From contig CAMPDV010000039.1 in the NCBI GenBank assembly GCA_946699065.1, positions 620,001 to 684,000 of the forward strand: DNA of 64,000 bases, read 5' to 3'. Source of the DNA: Loxodes magnus. Its lineage: Eukaryota > Ciliophora > Karyorelictea > Loxodida > Loxodidae. The notes beneath the pieces were generated by a model. The model worked only from the letters and a program-made list of their open reading frames with translations, made no database searches and was not told the DNA's origin. Made by a program: the position numbers and the translations under genes. Position 1 is the stretch's first letter, and each line of letters begins with the position of its first letter. Positions 17,284-35,725 of this stretch are shown one piece after another.

Positions 17284-18189
17284 TCAAAATTAATTACTAT
17301 CATTAAATTTTTAATCAGGATTTATAATAAAATCTGATCAAACTCTCTTAACTCTTTTTTTCATTGCTTTACTTAATTCTAAATGTATATATTGCTTTAG
17401 TTAGTTATTTCATTAGATGCATCAACATTTTTTCAAAGTCTATTTTCGATGGAAAACTCATTTAATTTGTATTTAAAAATTAATATAGGCAACCTCATTT
17501 ATATAATGATCCTGTGAATATTTTAGGAGCTATATACTAAATAGTCATAATAGAATAATTATCAATTTTTCTTACAATTTCTTCCTATAAACTAACTTAT
17601 CCCAATCAGCTATTTCTATATTGAAGCTTTCATATAAGAAGATGGTCTCAAGTTTTAAATGTCTAAGAATTATTAATTTAAGATGATGAAGATTTAAAAT
17701 TCCAAGTATTTCTAATAAAACTATCCATAACTGAGTGAGAAGATTTGCTAGCATTAAAATAATCCTTTATAAAAAAGTGAATTTAATGATTTTATTTTAT
17801 TTATTACTAAATTAGTATAATAAATAGATTAAATAAAGCAAAGCATAATGCGCTATACGTATAAAATATTATAACCCATAAAAGTTGAAATTAGATTGTA
17901 TAAATTAGCTTTCTATAACTTATATGAAATTATTTCTTTTATTTAGAGATAATTCTTTATTATCTGGTTAAAACTAGTACTTGCAACCATTAAATTAAAA
18001 TTTATCAGATTTACCTCTATAAAATTAAAGGTTTTGCTACTTGAACTATAATTCTACAAAAATGCTTAGTTTATCATTCAGAAAAGAAAACTAACAGTCA
18101 TTAAGATATCTATCGTTTATAATAAAACCTAGAATATATACTTATTTATCATCCTTCATTATATAATTGATAATATAAAAGATTATCAT
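17284..18189 (-). CDS. Polytopic membrane protein (unrecognised), C-terminal region
   Basis: ATG codons at 18189 and 17754 are in phase with TGA 17286-17284, giving 302 codons from the upstream one. A loop with DDKQVYILGFIINDRYLND precedes hydrophobic segments near 17900-17840 and 17750-17660 and a basic tail (KAMKKRVKRVW). The frame stays protein-like upstream to about 18480 (FYFDPVQFTTLSKSQ), so the true start is probably farther right. Organisation resembles the membrane-anchored end of large ciliate surface proteins, but no family match is claimed. Confidence 0.5.
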
Positions 18190-19389
18190 TTTAACAATTT
18201 AAATTTATAAATAAATAAAGAGAAATAGATTAAATTAAGGTTGCTTAATTTAAATATAAAATAAGAAAACTATAAAAACCATTATAGGACTATTATTATC
18301 TAAGCTTATGTAAAAAAATAGTAAAAATTAGCTTTTGCTAAGTGTTGTGAATTAAACTGGGTCGAAATAAAATAAACAATGAAAACCAAATATAAAAGGA
18401 ACTTTATTTTAAATAAGAAATTATTTACATAATAACTAGAATTAATTTATTAGCTATATGAATATCAATCAAAAAGCATTAACCTAATAATCTTAAAAAT
18501 TAAAAATAACTTCACTGTTTTATAATTTTCAATCTATTAAAATATTTAAGATATTTAACCTTAATAAAATATTTATCTAAAATCAAAAAGAAAATAATAC
18601 TTAAAAATCAAAAAATATAAACTTTACTCTAACTTTTCTAAAAATAAATTGCTAGGAATCTTAATATATTTATAAAAATAATTTATTCTAACTAGTTTCA
18701 ATTAACTAATTAAGAAATATTTTTAAAACATAGAAGAATCATTAATTAAATGTAAGATCTAAATTTTAATAATCAAATCCTTATCAATTAAATTTAATAA
18801 AAGCTTTTATAAATTAAAGGAATGAGAAATAAAATATTCAAAGAAATAATTATAGCTAATTATCGAACTTAGCTTGTAGAGTATTAATATTAATATAGAA
18901 GATAAAATTTATTATACATTCTTTTTATATTGATATAGTTTGTATTTAAATAAATAAAAAATTAATTTAATAGCTTACACTTTCTATAATTATAAGTTTA
19001 TACATTTTATAGCCTTTCTTATTATTTTTTAAATAAGCATTATAGTTATAATTAGAATGAAAAATATAATCTAAAGGAAATTTAGGATTATTAAATTTGT
19101 GCTGGTTAAGATATAATAACTAAATCTTCTCTAAATTAACTAATACTCTAATTTTATGAAAATTAGTATTATTTATTCCTTTTTTAAAGTTTATTACATT
19201 TTAATATTATTTTGTGAAAGATTAAGAAATTTAAATTTAAGCTTTTTTATTTTAATTTTGCATTTATTAAACTGAGGCTGTATATTTAGACTTTTTATAT
19301 TTTTTTTTCATTTTTTAAACTTGAAACAATAAAGTTTTCTATAAAATTACTAATTGGAGGTTAATAAGGTACTATTAAGAAAAGAAAAA

Positions 19390-19750
19390 ATGAAATTTGA
19401 AGTTAAAAAATAAAATAGCTAATATTGACAGATGCTTATTACAACTTATCAAGAATGCTTAGAGTTTAATCCCTAAAATTAAGATTATTAAAAGCTAAAA
19501 TATGCAAGAAGATTTTTTGAGATATTTAAGGAAAATTGTATAAATAAAAAATAGATATATTCTATTAGCACATAGTATAAAATGATAAATCATAAATTCT
19601 ATTTTCTTTAAAGAGTAATTTCAAATTTCTTACATTTGTATATCTTAAAAAATCAAAAGATATAAGATCATTAAGTAAATAAATAATTATTATATGATAA
19701 ATCATTAAAAAGCTAATTTTACTTAAAAGTTAAATTTTTTTATGTTTATC
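19390..19750 (+). pseudogene. Frameshifted copy of the small gene at 33127
   Basis: The sequence aligns with 33160-33515 along its length. The conserved block LTDxxxYNL...KL is recognisable, but it lies in a different phase from the ATG at 19390 because of a 1-nt length difference near 19405. Either the copy is broken or a small intron was missed. The downstream leftward family (about 20200-20860 here, 33750-34090 there) is shared too, so this is part of a segmental duplication. Confidence 0.4.
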
Positions 19751-20199
19751 CACAAGGCATTTCTAATAAAAAATATTTATCAATTAAAAAATAGCTAAAC
19801 CAAATAAATATATCAAAGAAATGAAGCTTAATATAAATAGCTTAGTTCTTTTTAAATAAAATTAAAAATTATTGAAACTAAAAAGATCTAATAAACATAT
19901 AAAAGCTTGTCTGATGGATGCAAAGAACTATAAATTTTTAAAAAGCATATTAAAAATAATAATTACTACTAATACTGATATAAGAGAAAAAACCAGGGAT
20001 TTTAAATATACAAAAATAATAATAAAAACATCAGTAAAGCATATAAATTGTTAAATAAAGAAAAATAATGACAAATATAGAAATATTAGTAGACATAAGG
20101 ATAATAGAAATAATATCACAATAGTTATATTCAAGTATAACTAATATACAGATATATAAGTTCTAAAATTTCAGACATAAAATACTAAAATTCTTTATT

Positions 20200-20860
20200 A
20201 TTTTATTTAGGAGTAAATTAATTTATCTTTTCGACTTACTATTACATTTTATTAATTAATTCTACTTCTCTATTTCATAAATAATTCTAAATTCAAACTT
20301 TTCATTTTACTTTTGATAATTTTTTTACTTATTAATTTTTATGCAATTTCTGTCTTTTTTCCTTTACAATCTACCTCTTCATGCATACCAAAGTTAAAAA
20401 AAATTAAAAAATTTTATTATATAATTTTTTCATTCTAAAAATTCCTTAGTTCTGTTAAATTTTAAGCATATTAGCAATTTTTTATTATTTTAATTAGTTT
20501 CTAAATATATATTTAATTAAAGATCGCTATCTATTAATTCATAAACAAAATTATAAGGTAAAAGCCATTCTATTTTAAAATTAGGTTTAAATTATTAGAT
20601 AAATTAAAGATTTTCATTATTTTCTTTACTAATACTCTACTTTATCTTATTATGAAATCTTATATGAGAAAATCAAAAATTTAACAATAATTTAATTTAT
20701 ATTGCTATTTATTAATTCTCTTGATCAAATTTAAATTGAAAAATGAAATTATTTTATAAATACTTAGTTTGAAATTTTAATAAGTAAATTATTTTAGCTC
20801 TAAATTTCTTGAAAACAATCAACTAATAAATGTAAATAAGCATTATTTTCTTATGGCTGT
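20200..20860 (-). CDS. Member of an unrecognised two-copy family, copy 1
   Basis: The minus strand reads as coding (DFLIQDFIIRQSRVLVKKIM) and matches a second copy at about 33750-34090 in the motif AIR(K/N)Q...SWLFS and the following Phe/Gln-rich block. Start, stop and any introns are not resolved. No domain was recognised. It lies downstream of the frameshifted small gene in convergent orientation, exactly as in the second copy. Confidence 0.35.
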
Positions 20861-22339
20861 CTCTTTTTATTTTTTATTTAATACATATAGTTGAAAGCTG
20901 ATTTTATTATGTTTGTTTATTAATTTCGTAAAAGATTCTTTAAATTATTAAATTTCTCTAGATTATTAATAAATTTTTTGATTTAAAATGTTTTTTAAAT
21001 ATTATATCTTTGCTATATATTTCCTGTTTATCAACACGATTTTGATTTTCTTTAATTTTTTGGTTATAAAATTTTATAATAAGATTAAATAGATTTTAAC
21101 TATCTTATTCCTTTACTAATATTACTTCAATCAGTCATTAAGTTTGCTTGCTTCTTTATTTTCTTTAGCATAATTCCTTTAATTATTTATCTTCTCTTAT
21201 CTTTAACTAAACAATTTATTTATTATACTTTTAGTTTACTATTTCTTAAATTTTTGTTCCTTCTTGCTATATTTTTAATTTAGTGTCAACTAGAAATTAT
21301 TTCTCTAATCAATTATTTTAGCTTATATCCTTTTTAAAATTATTTTTTACAACTCTAAATTTATTTAATATGAAATATCTATATATGTGTAATATATGGG
21401 AAATAAGCTTTAATAGAAGATAAAAATATTGAAAAATAAATAAATAAAAAGAATAGAATTATCTAATTTATAGAAGTTAAAATATTGGATCTAAATATCT
21501 TTACTAAGAAAAGGAATTTAAATCATTTTATATTAATAGCTAAACTTATTGCTTGATCAAATTGCTGTTCTATGCTAAATTTAAGAAAAATAAAATAATT
21601 ATTTTAGATTTTCCTTCAATAGGAAAACAGAATGAACGTTAATAAAGTGGAAAAAAAGTTTAAAAAGGAAATTGAATATGAAATAGGCTTATTTATAATA
21701 GACCAATAATTTAAATTTTGATTGGTTATTAATTTATATTTATGAACTCTATTATTAAAATTTTATCTTCATCACATTTTTTATCTATAAAATTTTATGA
21801 ACTACAAAAGAAAAATTTAATAATAGACAAGCATGAACTAAAGACTCTGACTGTTTAAAGTATATTTATAACTTAGAAATTATAAGTATTTAGAGAAATT
21901 TATTTCTTTTTAATTATTTTTATAAATCTTAAGATTATTTTAATACCTTCAGTACATTCATAAATTTGGTAATTTCTCTATTTTTCTTTCTTCTTAAAGG
22001 TTGAAATAAAAAATTCAAATAGACTCAACATTTTTTATTTACAAAACGTGTCTCGAAAGCTAACTGTATTCTGTTTTAAATCTTAAGCTTTATTTGAAAT
22101 TTGCATCTTTATTTTATTTCTAAATTATCTTTGAATATTTTTATTTTTTATTTCATTGCATTTCTACACCTTTAACAGAAGGATCAATTATTCCATATTA
22201 ACAAAATTAATAGCTTTTCCTAAAGTCAATTATCCGATTAGAAAACCTTATGCTGACTATTTATTTGGATTTTTGCTAATTATTGCTAGATAATGGAGAT
22301 TCAAGAAATACTTATTTTAAGCACTGGTAAGATTTATTC

Positions 22340-22690
22340 CTAATCAGTCTGCTTATTCTTCATATTTCTCATACAAGCAGTAAGAAAATGAATATTAATA
22401 AGCTTCTTAAATATAATAAAACAAATAATATTTTCATCATTAGCAATACTTTTATTGAGAGCTTCAATCGCAGTTTTTAGTATTACACTTGATATCTTTC
22501 TGTGTCTAATTAGCAAATAAAAACTTATAATTATAAATAGCTTTTTAAGATTTTTAAAAGAGTAAATCTGATAATTTAAGATAGTTAGATACAAAAGGTT
22601 TAACTTTATGAATAAATGGATTAAGTCTTCTATTAAGTAATTCCTATAATATAATTGCATATATTTTATCATATCATATACTAAAAACAT
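22340..22690 (-). CDS. Hypothetical hydrophobic protein fragment
   Basis: This frame is open for 116 codons even under the standard code, which is unusual for this composition, and continues beyond the TAG at its end under the ciliate code. It is Ile/Leu-rich with a plausible coding segment KTAIEALNKSIANDENI. The continuation down to about 21370 is coding-like in more than one frame, so its end is unknown. No function is suggested. Confidence 0.3.
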   Translation of the reverse strand: MFLVYDMIKYMQLYYRNYLIEDLIHLFIKLNLLYLTILNYQIYSFKNLKKLFIIISFYLLIRHRKISSVILKTAIEALNKSIANDENIICFIIFKKLINIHFLTACMRNMKNKQTD

Positions 22691-22929
22691 AGGATATTAA
22701 TGATACCTTCATTTACTTTCTCAGTAAAGAAATTCTTAGAATAATTTATTTTTGCTTTTTCTTTTTTGGGTTTTTTGGTTTTATAACTACAAAGAGATAT
22801 GATACAATCATAAGCAATGTTAAAGAAAATTTTCTTTAAGTTAAATTATACCATTAGATAAAATTTTATTAGATAAAAAATATGAAAGTGATTAGAAGCT
22901 TCAAATAATTATGCTTCAACTTTATATAA

Positions 22930-24190
22930 CTAATAAATATAATAATTAGAACAAAAATTAATTAAGTTTATACTATTTTTTATTTAATTAAATCTACTAA
23001 AATTAAGCTATTATACACTGCCTTAATAATTCTTTATAAAATATCTATTCAACTTGTTATTTAGATAAATCTTAATTAAAACTCTATTTTATTCAAACAC
23101 CATCCTAATTTACCTTGTATAAATTATTTTTTTATTTTTAAAAGAAGTTCAAATTATTTAAAGATTTAACTTTGCTACTTTTTTCTCTATACTCAAGTTA
23201 AACCTTGCCCTGTTTCTTTTTAAATTTTTTTAATTAAAATAACTTCATTAAACTTGGACCCTAAAGACTTATTTATGAAACTTACTAGTTTAAGATTTAC
23301 TTTCCCAAATCTTATCTGATAAGACTTTTATTTTTAGATGTGTGTTATTTAAATCATATAAGCTTAATTTAACCTTTTTATTGAAAGAATTTGCTTATTT
23401 TTCCTCTTTTTATTACCTTAAAACCTTAGTATTTTTTTTCCTTTTTTAGAAATAAAATTAACTATTTGATTTTAAAAAATTCTCAATAAATAACCTAATT
23501 CACTTGCTTTTATTTATTTTAGTTCTCAATTTTTTTTTATCGCACATCTATTTATTTTTATTGTATTCATATTTGGTTGACTTTTAATAATTATGATAAT
23601 TTACCTAATAAGTTGCAATTTAATTTATTAAAATATGCCTTTTCTCTAATTTCCTAAAGGTATATTTATGGATAGAACCACTTAGAATTTAAATGATAAA
23701 TTTCTTAGTTAGAATTAAGGTTTGCTTTAACGTGATTCCTATTCTTTTAAATTTTTCTTAGATTGCTTTTATTTTATATTTTATTCTATAAAACTTTAAC
23801 TTTATTTCATTTTATAGCTTCTAAATTAACTTAATGTTTTATTACATTTCATTTCTACGAAATCCAAAATTGCTCTTTTTTGTTCTTAAAGAGTAATTTT
23901 TAATTTCTATCTTTGCTATCAACTTAAGCTCTTCTTTTTATTCTAATTATCATTAGATTAATAGCTTATTAAATCTCTCTCGTATACTTTATTTTTACAT
24001 TATTTTACATATTTAGAAGCTTTTAGATTTAATTATATCTAGCATAAGTAAACAAGTTTATGCTTATGCTTTGTAAGTTACTTTATTTTAAGCTTAGAGA
24101 AATATAAAATTCTAACTAATTTACTTTTAAATCTAAAAATTTAATCACTTAGTAGACTTTTAAGTCAATATATTACAGCGTTATAACTTC
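22930..24190 (-). pseudogene. Diverged copy of the 2120-3763 gene
   Basis: Nucleotide similarity to 2500-3765 runs along the segment, for example TTAATTAAATCTACTA near 22981 against 2529 and the block near 24000 against 3535. The ATG equivalent is near 24190. It keeps the head-to-head position relative to the receptor kinase at 24370. Many indels separate the copies and I could not follow one frame through, so I call it decayed, although a functional diverged paralogue with introns is possible. Confidence 0.4.
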
Positions 24191-24369
24191 ATCAGCTTAA
24201 ATATCACACTTTTATTAATTCAAGCTTCTATCAAATTAAATTCCAATAAAAGAAGTGCATTCTAAATAATGTAGTTAAAGAATAATTTAAATTAGAGTAG
24301 CTAATGAAAAGCCAAGTAGATGTGAATAAAAAGAAAGCTATTTTGTTATTTTAATTTGCTTCCTTAAAG

Positions 24370-29692
<5,323 letters not shown>

Positions 29693-30026
29693 ATAAACTT
29701 ATTTAATTAAATTTAATATTTAGTATGAATAAACATTTCATATGCAAATTAAATCTTTTTTATTTAATCTTGTTCAAGTTATTCATTTAGCTAAAATACT
29801 TTCGATTCTTAAAATTATAAAAGCTATAAATTAAGTAACTAATTTAAAAACTTAGTTCTGTATAAAATAATTAAAAAACCTAAATTTAAACTAAAATTTA
29901 ATTATGAGAATTTAAGTTTTTTATAAGCATTAATATCAATAAATAAGAATAAAATGAATAGACAATTTTTAAGTAAATCTTATAGCTTATCATTATGATT
30001 ATATTTATTATTATATAATCAGTCAA

Positions 30027-30780
30027 TCATTTACAGAGTTATTTATAAAAGGTGTCTTATTTAGATGTTATTAGTACATGTGAATTTTTAAGAGTAGGAT
30101 ATATATCAATTATAAAGGCTAAATTACTAATAAATTAAGCTTAATATTTTAAATCCTTATTAGTTTAATTAAGTTCTAAGTAGTTAAATCAAACAAAACT
30201 TGAATTTATTTAGAATTAGTGACTGATTATTATTATGACTAATTTATTATTTCTAATCTTATAAAATACTAAACCTTTATAGATCTCAATTCATTTGCTC
30301 CTATAAGTTAAATAAATATCTAGGTCTTAATAAAATTTCTTAAATATATGTTCTTTGTTATTAAGGATTAAATTTATAAGTTTTATTTCAACTTTTAAAT
30401 TTATTCACTCTTATTCATATTCTCTACAATCATTCTAATTTAGTTCTATTCTTCTCTTAATTATTTATTAATTCGCTATTTTTCTCTCATTTTGATAAAA
30501 TCTATTTACTCAAAGTACATAATCTAATGGATTTAAAGTTAAATCAGCAAATATTATATTTATCTCTTTTTCTTCTGTATACTTGGATTTTTTAAAGTTC
30601 TTATTTAAAAATATTTTAATTTTCAGGATCTTTTTGAAATTTCTCCTGCCTTTTTTGGCTTAAAAATTTATAAATTTTATATAATTCAGGTCTAAGAGCA
30701 AGTTAGAATCTTAATTAAAATTGGGAATTTATAGTAAAGACTTGATAACTTAGAGATAATTAATCCTAGTTTTATATAGT
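30027..30780 (-). CDS. Unrecognised lysine-rich protein
   Basis: From about 30780 leftward one frame is clearly coding and reaches TGA 30029-30027 in phase, giving about 250 codons. Blocks such as FADLTLNPLDYVLWVNRFY and KYTEEKEINII have strongly G-biased first positions. No in-phase ATG was found before the divergent gene that starts at 30788, so the 5' end may lie in a small upstream exon or overlap it. No family was recognised. Confidence 0.55.
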
Positions 30781-30787
30781 CAAAGGT

Positions 30788-31540
30788 ATGAGTTTAATAA
30801 ATTGTAAATTTGAGGTAAAGTATGCTTCTAATTTAGACAATAATATTATAAATTATAGAGAAATAAAAGAGCAAACATCTTTATAAAGGATTATAATAAT
30901 TACTCAGTTGATAGTTGTATGATAGCTTTGCTTTTATATTTTATTAGTTTAAAATTGTAAATTCTTTAAGTTCAAGTAGTAATATGAATTAGTAATAGCA
31001 TTTATAACTTTAATTAAATGAAGTGGTATATAGATTTTAAAAGAGTTTATAAGTTGCAAAAATCCTAAATTTAATGATAATGAATATAATCCTTATCTAT
31101 ATTTATTAGTATATCCATCATCTCGTTAAGTAACCTAAACATAAAAATAAAATAGCTTTAATATCTGATAGCAGTTTATTTTATATCTATAATAAATCTA
31201 ATGATAGAAGATCTTATACATTGAATAAGAAACTATAAGGATATTTAATTTAATTATTTCTAACTTTAAAGTACTAAAAGAGATATAGCTTTTCTAGAAT
31301 GGTTAAGCTATAAAAATATTAAATTTAAATATTTATGTCTAATATTTAATTAAAATGAGAACTTAAAGTATTGCTTATATTTATTTGTCTATAAATTTTA
31401 ATTTTAGATTAATAAAAATTAAATACAAAAGGCCAAGAAAATTTATTAATAAAATAATTAGAAATTGAGATTTAAAATTAAATGGAATTATTAAAATAAT
31501 GAAGCAAAAAGAAAAATTTAAATTATAAAAAGTGCATTGA
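30788..31540 (+). CDS. Unrecognised 250-residue protein, probable membrane anchor
   Basis: ATG 30788 and TGA 31538-31540 are in phase without introns, and a second TGA follows immediately. The N-terminus (INCKFEVKYASNLDNNI) precedes a hydrophobic segment (IIIITQLIVVW...FYILLV) that looks like a membrane span. The rest is soluble-looking with Gln encoded mostly by TAA/TAG. It diverges from the leftward gene ending at 30027. Confidence 0.6.
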
Positions 31541-33126
31541 TGATATCATTCTAGTATAAAAAGAAATAATTTAAATCTTTTTTAATAAATAAAGCTATGC
31601 TTTTTTTATATTATAGTTAATTCTAAATATTAGTAAATTAAATCCCAAAATTATAGAATAAATTTTTTAAATTATTTAAATTATTTAAATTATTTAAATT
31701 ATTTAAATTATTTAAATTATTTAAATTATTTTATCTAAATGCTACATTAGATCAATGGATAAATTATTTTTTATAAGGTAGAAATTATTTTTTGAATTCC
31801 TAAAAGATAGTTAAAGATAATAAGTATGTTTGAAAATAAGCAATTCTTTATGCTACATTTTAAATAAACTAAAGTTATTTATTAATAATGTTAATTTATA
31901 AAGATTAAGATATATATTACTTTTAAGTGGAGTTAATAGATTTATTTATGAATCATTTAAACAAAATATTTTTTAATTAAAGGAAATAAATATTAACTTC
32001 TTAAATATTATATTATTTAAGATAAATATTACTAAATTAACAATTTTTTTAATTAATTAATAAAGTAAAGGAAATAAAAAAATCAATTAACATTATTATT
32101 ATCAGAGCATATAATAAATTAACAATTTTAAATAACATGTTTAGTTAATTAAAGACAAGTAAATAGAAAATAAAATTATTTAACTTTTAACTATAATATG
32201 AAGTTTAAATTTATCAAGGTCAGTTTCGCATAAACTATTATAATATAAATTTAAAATATTATATTTCATGTCTATTAAATAAAAAAAACTTTAATTTGAT
32301 AATCTGAAATTAAGTTTTATAATAGCTTCATATTTTATTAAATTTTATACTTTTTAAAAATTTAGAATTTTAAATATTATAAAGCATTTATCTAAAAATG
32401 TAAAATAAAGCAAAAATTTATTAAAATTAAAGTATCAAATTTCTTAAAATATTTCTAACTAATTTTCTAAAGATTAGAAAATTAGAAAAATAAATAAAGC
32501 TAAATAAACTTAGCTAACTAGATAAGATAGTAAATCTTAAAATTTATAAAAATAAGAAATTAATAATTAAATTAATTTAAATAAGTAAGTCTTTTACCAA
32601 CCTAAATTTCTTTTATATAGAAAGAAAATTGAGTATAAAAGATTATCAATATAATATTAAAAATATTTTTTTATATCTAATAATACATTTATAATTATAT
32701 AATTATAACCAAAAATATTTTATTTATTTACCAAGATATTTAAATATCTCTTTTTTGAATAATTATACCAATAGATAAAAATATTAAAGCTAAGCTAAAC
32801 ATTTTAAATATATTTCATTAAATAAAATTTATAAAATTTATAATTTTATTATTTGATTTCATTTATGCATCAATGAATATAACTTTTTAACTAATTTTTT
32901 AAAGTTCTTTAGTAGATATTAGCTAATAATTTATTTAAAATATAATATAATTTAAGATAAATAAATTAGATATTTTATATTCTAATTTATAATATAAAAT
33001 CAAAAATTGATTTCTTTATAGTTATTAATTAATATCTTTATTTAATATTTTAGTTAGTAATTCTCTTAAACTGCAAATATAAGTTTAAACATTTTTTAAA
33101 TTTAATGTTTTTAATCAAATCTAATA
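31541..33126. other. AT-rich intergenic stretch
   Basis: Composition is extremely AT-rich with long A and T runs and very little G or C. Apart from the 9-nt tandem array near its start I see no frame with coding character. Confidence 0.5.
31666..31733. repeat. Tandem 9-nt repeat (TTTAAATTA)n
   Basis: About seven to eight perfect units of TTTAAATTA in a row, ending where the sequence changes to TTATCTAAATG. It is a simple minisatellite in non-coding DNA. Confidence 0.95.
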
Positions 33127-33525
33127 ATGAAAAGGTTAATTTGTACAGAAAAAGGAAGGAAGATAATGAATTTAGAATCTAAAAAAATAGGATATATTTA
33201 GTTAACTGATGTTGCTCATTACAACTTAGCAAAGAAATTAATGAGTTTAGCTTCTAAAATTAAGACTCTTAAAAATTACAAAGGTAAAAGATTTTGAATA
33301 TAGCTAAATCAAAACGATTGAATAAAATAAAAATAAATTTTATAAGCATATGGCATAGAAAGATAGTTCATAAGTTTTATTTTTTAAGAATAATCTTCAT
33401 GCTTTCTAACACTTGTGTATCCTAAAATAAATAAAATGCAAAGTTACAAATTCATTAATTAAATAAATAATCATATTATGATAAACCATAAAAATATCCT
33501 TTCTTTAAAAACAAATTATTAATGA
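33127..33525 (+). CDS. Small unrecognised protein, 132 residues
   Basis: ATG 33127 (or 33166 in the same phase) to TGA 33523-33525, preceded by TAA. The block MNLESKKIGYIQLTD and the following KKLMSLASKIKTLK look genuinely coding, and related sequence at 19390-19750 supports a conserved gene. It is basic, has no signal peptide and matches no family I know. A related leftward gene fragment lies just downstream. Confidence 0.6.
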
Positions 33526-33749
33526 TATTTATTATAAACTAGAAAGAAAAAAAATAAGCATATGCAAATAAAATATAGCAATGCTTTATTCTTTTTCATT
33601 GTGTCAGATATATTTAAAGCAAAATAGATACCTAACGATTTATTAGAAATAGTCAAAGGAAACAATTATTCTGATTTTACTTAAGTTCTAGATTATTAGA
33701 CCACTTATTGATTTTATAGATTTTCTTTAAAAATTGCATGGAAACGTGA

Positions 33750-34090
33750 ATAAATTAATTTTTCAGTATATTATAGATGTTTAATTTTAGTTTGAAATTT
33801 GTATTTATTTTATTTTTTTGTTATTTCCTAACTATTCTATAATAAAATCTATTATGCGAAAATTATAAATTTAAAATTAACTTTTTACACGCATTCCATT
33901 TTTTTAAATAAAAATCATTTAAAAAAGTCAAAATTATTATTTTCTATATTATTACTTAAAGTTTGATCAAAGAAATTATTTAAACTATGAAAGCTTTGAA
34001 AATAATCAACTATTAAATATAATTAACTATTAATTTCTGATAGCTATTTCTTTTTTAATTAACATATATAAATGATATATCTATTTTTTT
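33750..34090 (-). CDS. Member of an unrecognised two-copy family, copy 2
   Basis: The minus strand aligns with about 20200-20860 and shares AIRNQ...SWLFSKLSQF. Boundaries and introns are not resolved, and it may be a partial copy. Its start side is followed by the solitary 3' hairpin at 34135. Confidence 0.3.
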
Positions 34091-34134
34091 ATGTGAAGAC
34101 TTACTTGACGAAACGGACATATATTGAAGTATGG

Positions 34135-34187
34135 AAAGTGCTGTGCATCAACAAGGTGCTACACGCTCTATAATAAAATTTATTTAT
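34135..34187 (+). repeat. Solitary SINE-type 3' hairpin and tail
   Basis: The sequence GTGCTGTGCATCAACAAGG and following GCTACACGCTCT can fold like the 3' hairpin of the SINE-like elements. It is followed by the same ATAAT(C/A)AAATTTATTTA tail. The upstream body is not the dimeric SINE body, so this is either an old truncated copy or another element family using the same 3' end. Confidence 0.6.
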
Positions 34188-34573
34188 CATTTCTTTATCA
34201 TTTTCTTTTAAGATTCTTCTGATTATTAAATTTCTTTATTATATTTATCAAGCTTTTATTTTAAATACTTGTAAATATTAAAATTTAATTTTCATAGTTC
34301 TGAATTAAGGACTATTTTAGTATTTAATCCCTTATTAATTATGTGTCTCCTTATTAAAATTTATTGTAACTAAATAATAGCAAAATTAGAAATATAATTT
34401 GTATTCTACATCCTTAGTTTCTTAATTTCTGCATATAAGTTTTTATAGTTATTATATTAAAATAGGTTGCAAAATTAACTAGATAATTAATATCCAATAT
34501 TAAAGTTTTATATATTTAGATTTAAATTATTTAATATCTTTATTTACCTTCATCTCCTAATAACTAGCAACTT

Positions 34574-35521
34574 TCACTAATTAATATAATTTAAAATGTA
34601 ATGATTTAGAAGTTAATTTGAGAATGGAATTAGCCAAGCAATATATGTTCCAGTTTATTAAGCAAATGCTTATTTATTATAGTTATTAGTTATAATAATA
34701 ATAGTAAACTAAATGTTAAAAAAATGTTTTGGCATATTCTGGACTTTCAACCAGTTCCTGCCGCCATTTTTTTGACTCGGATGGATACCGCGACCATTTT
34801 TTTTATGTGGATGGTTACCACTGATTGCTTTCAAAAGAGCGCATAGACAGTTTTTATTTGCATATTCCTGTTGGAGTTATCCATAGAAAATTCAATGCTC
34901 TTCATGTTCTTTATTATACCTTTTCATTTAATTTCTTTCATTCTCAGCATCTTCTTAATAAGTGGTAATTGGATTGGCAATATCAACATTATTTTTTAAT
35001 CTTCTTTTGACTAATATGTTTTTAAATAGCTTATTTTCAATATTTTCTAGTCTTTTAATTAAGTTATTATCATATCTAATTTCTTTCTGTTCTTAAACAC
35101 TTTATAATGGAGTGAAAGTTTTTTCAATTTCCATCTTTGATGTACGTTAAGATTTTTATTGCGATTACATTCAAAGTTGTTCTTCCGTTATTACCTTGTT
35201 TTCTATTAGCTGATTCTTAAGGATTTCCATTTCATTATTTTGCACGTCAATGTTTGCTGTAAGTTCCCGTATTAATAAGTCTTAATTATATATTGTTTCT
35301 TCGTATCGGGATATAATTTTTTACATTTTTTCGATCTTTTGTCGTAGTTCCTCTGAAATATCTGATTTAAATTCCTCAGCTTGCAAAGTTCCAATCATTA
35401 TTTTACCCTATGAGTCGGAACTTGATTCTTCTTATTGTTTTTCTTTTTATCGAAGTACTTAAGCAGCCTTTTTCCGAGCATTTCTTATTTGATTTCCATT
35501 TAGTCTAATATTCTGCTCCAT
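34574..35521 (-). CDS. Coiled-coil protein, 315 residues
   Basis: ATG 35521 (MEQNIRLNGNQIRNARKKAA) and TGA 34576-34574, preceded by TAG, are in phase with no intron. Residues ~25-45 are a charged, serine-rich stretch (EESSSDS). Residues ~50-210 have heptad-like runs (ELRQKIEKMQKIISRYEE) typical of a coiled coil. The tail is Gly/Asn/His-rich (HPHKKNGRGIHPSQKNGG). The base composition is noticeably less AT-rich than its surroundings. It is probably a structural or scaffold protein and relates in style to the leftward coiled-coil genes at 39.4-41.2 kb. Confidence 0.75.
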
Positions 35522-35725
35522 CTTTTTTTTTATTATAGTTATTAGTTTTATATTATTTATATATCTATCTAAGCAAAAAGAGAAATATAAAGGAAAAACT
35601 TATACTCTTTCTAATTGAAATAACGTATTCTAGTGATTTGTCTCAAATGTTTATTTATTCAATTGCTAGTAAATGTTTATGCATACTAAGCTAGCAATTA
35701 TAAAAATATGCATCATATTAACTTT

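Noticed and set aside
34574..35521. Bacterial contamination or transferred segment, because of higher GC
   Set aside because: The frame uses TAA/TAG as Gln and TGA as Trp like its neighbours, so it is native.
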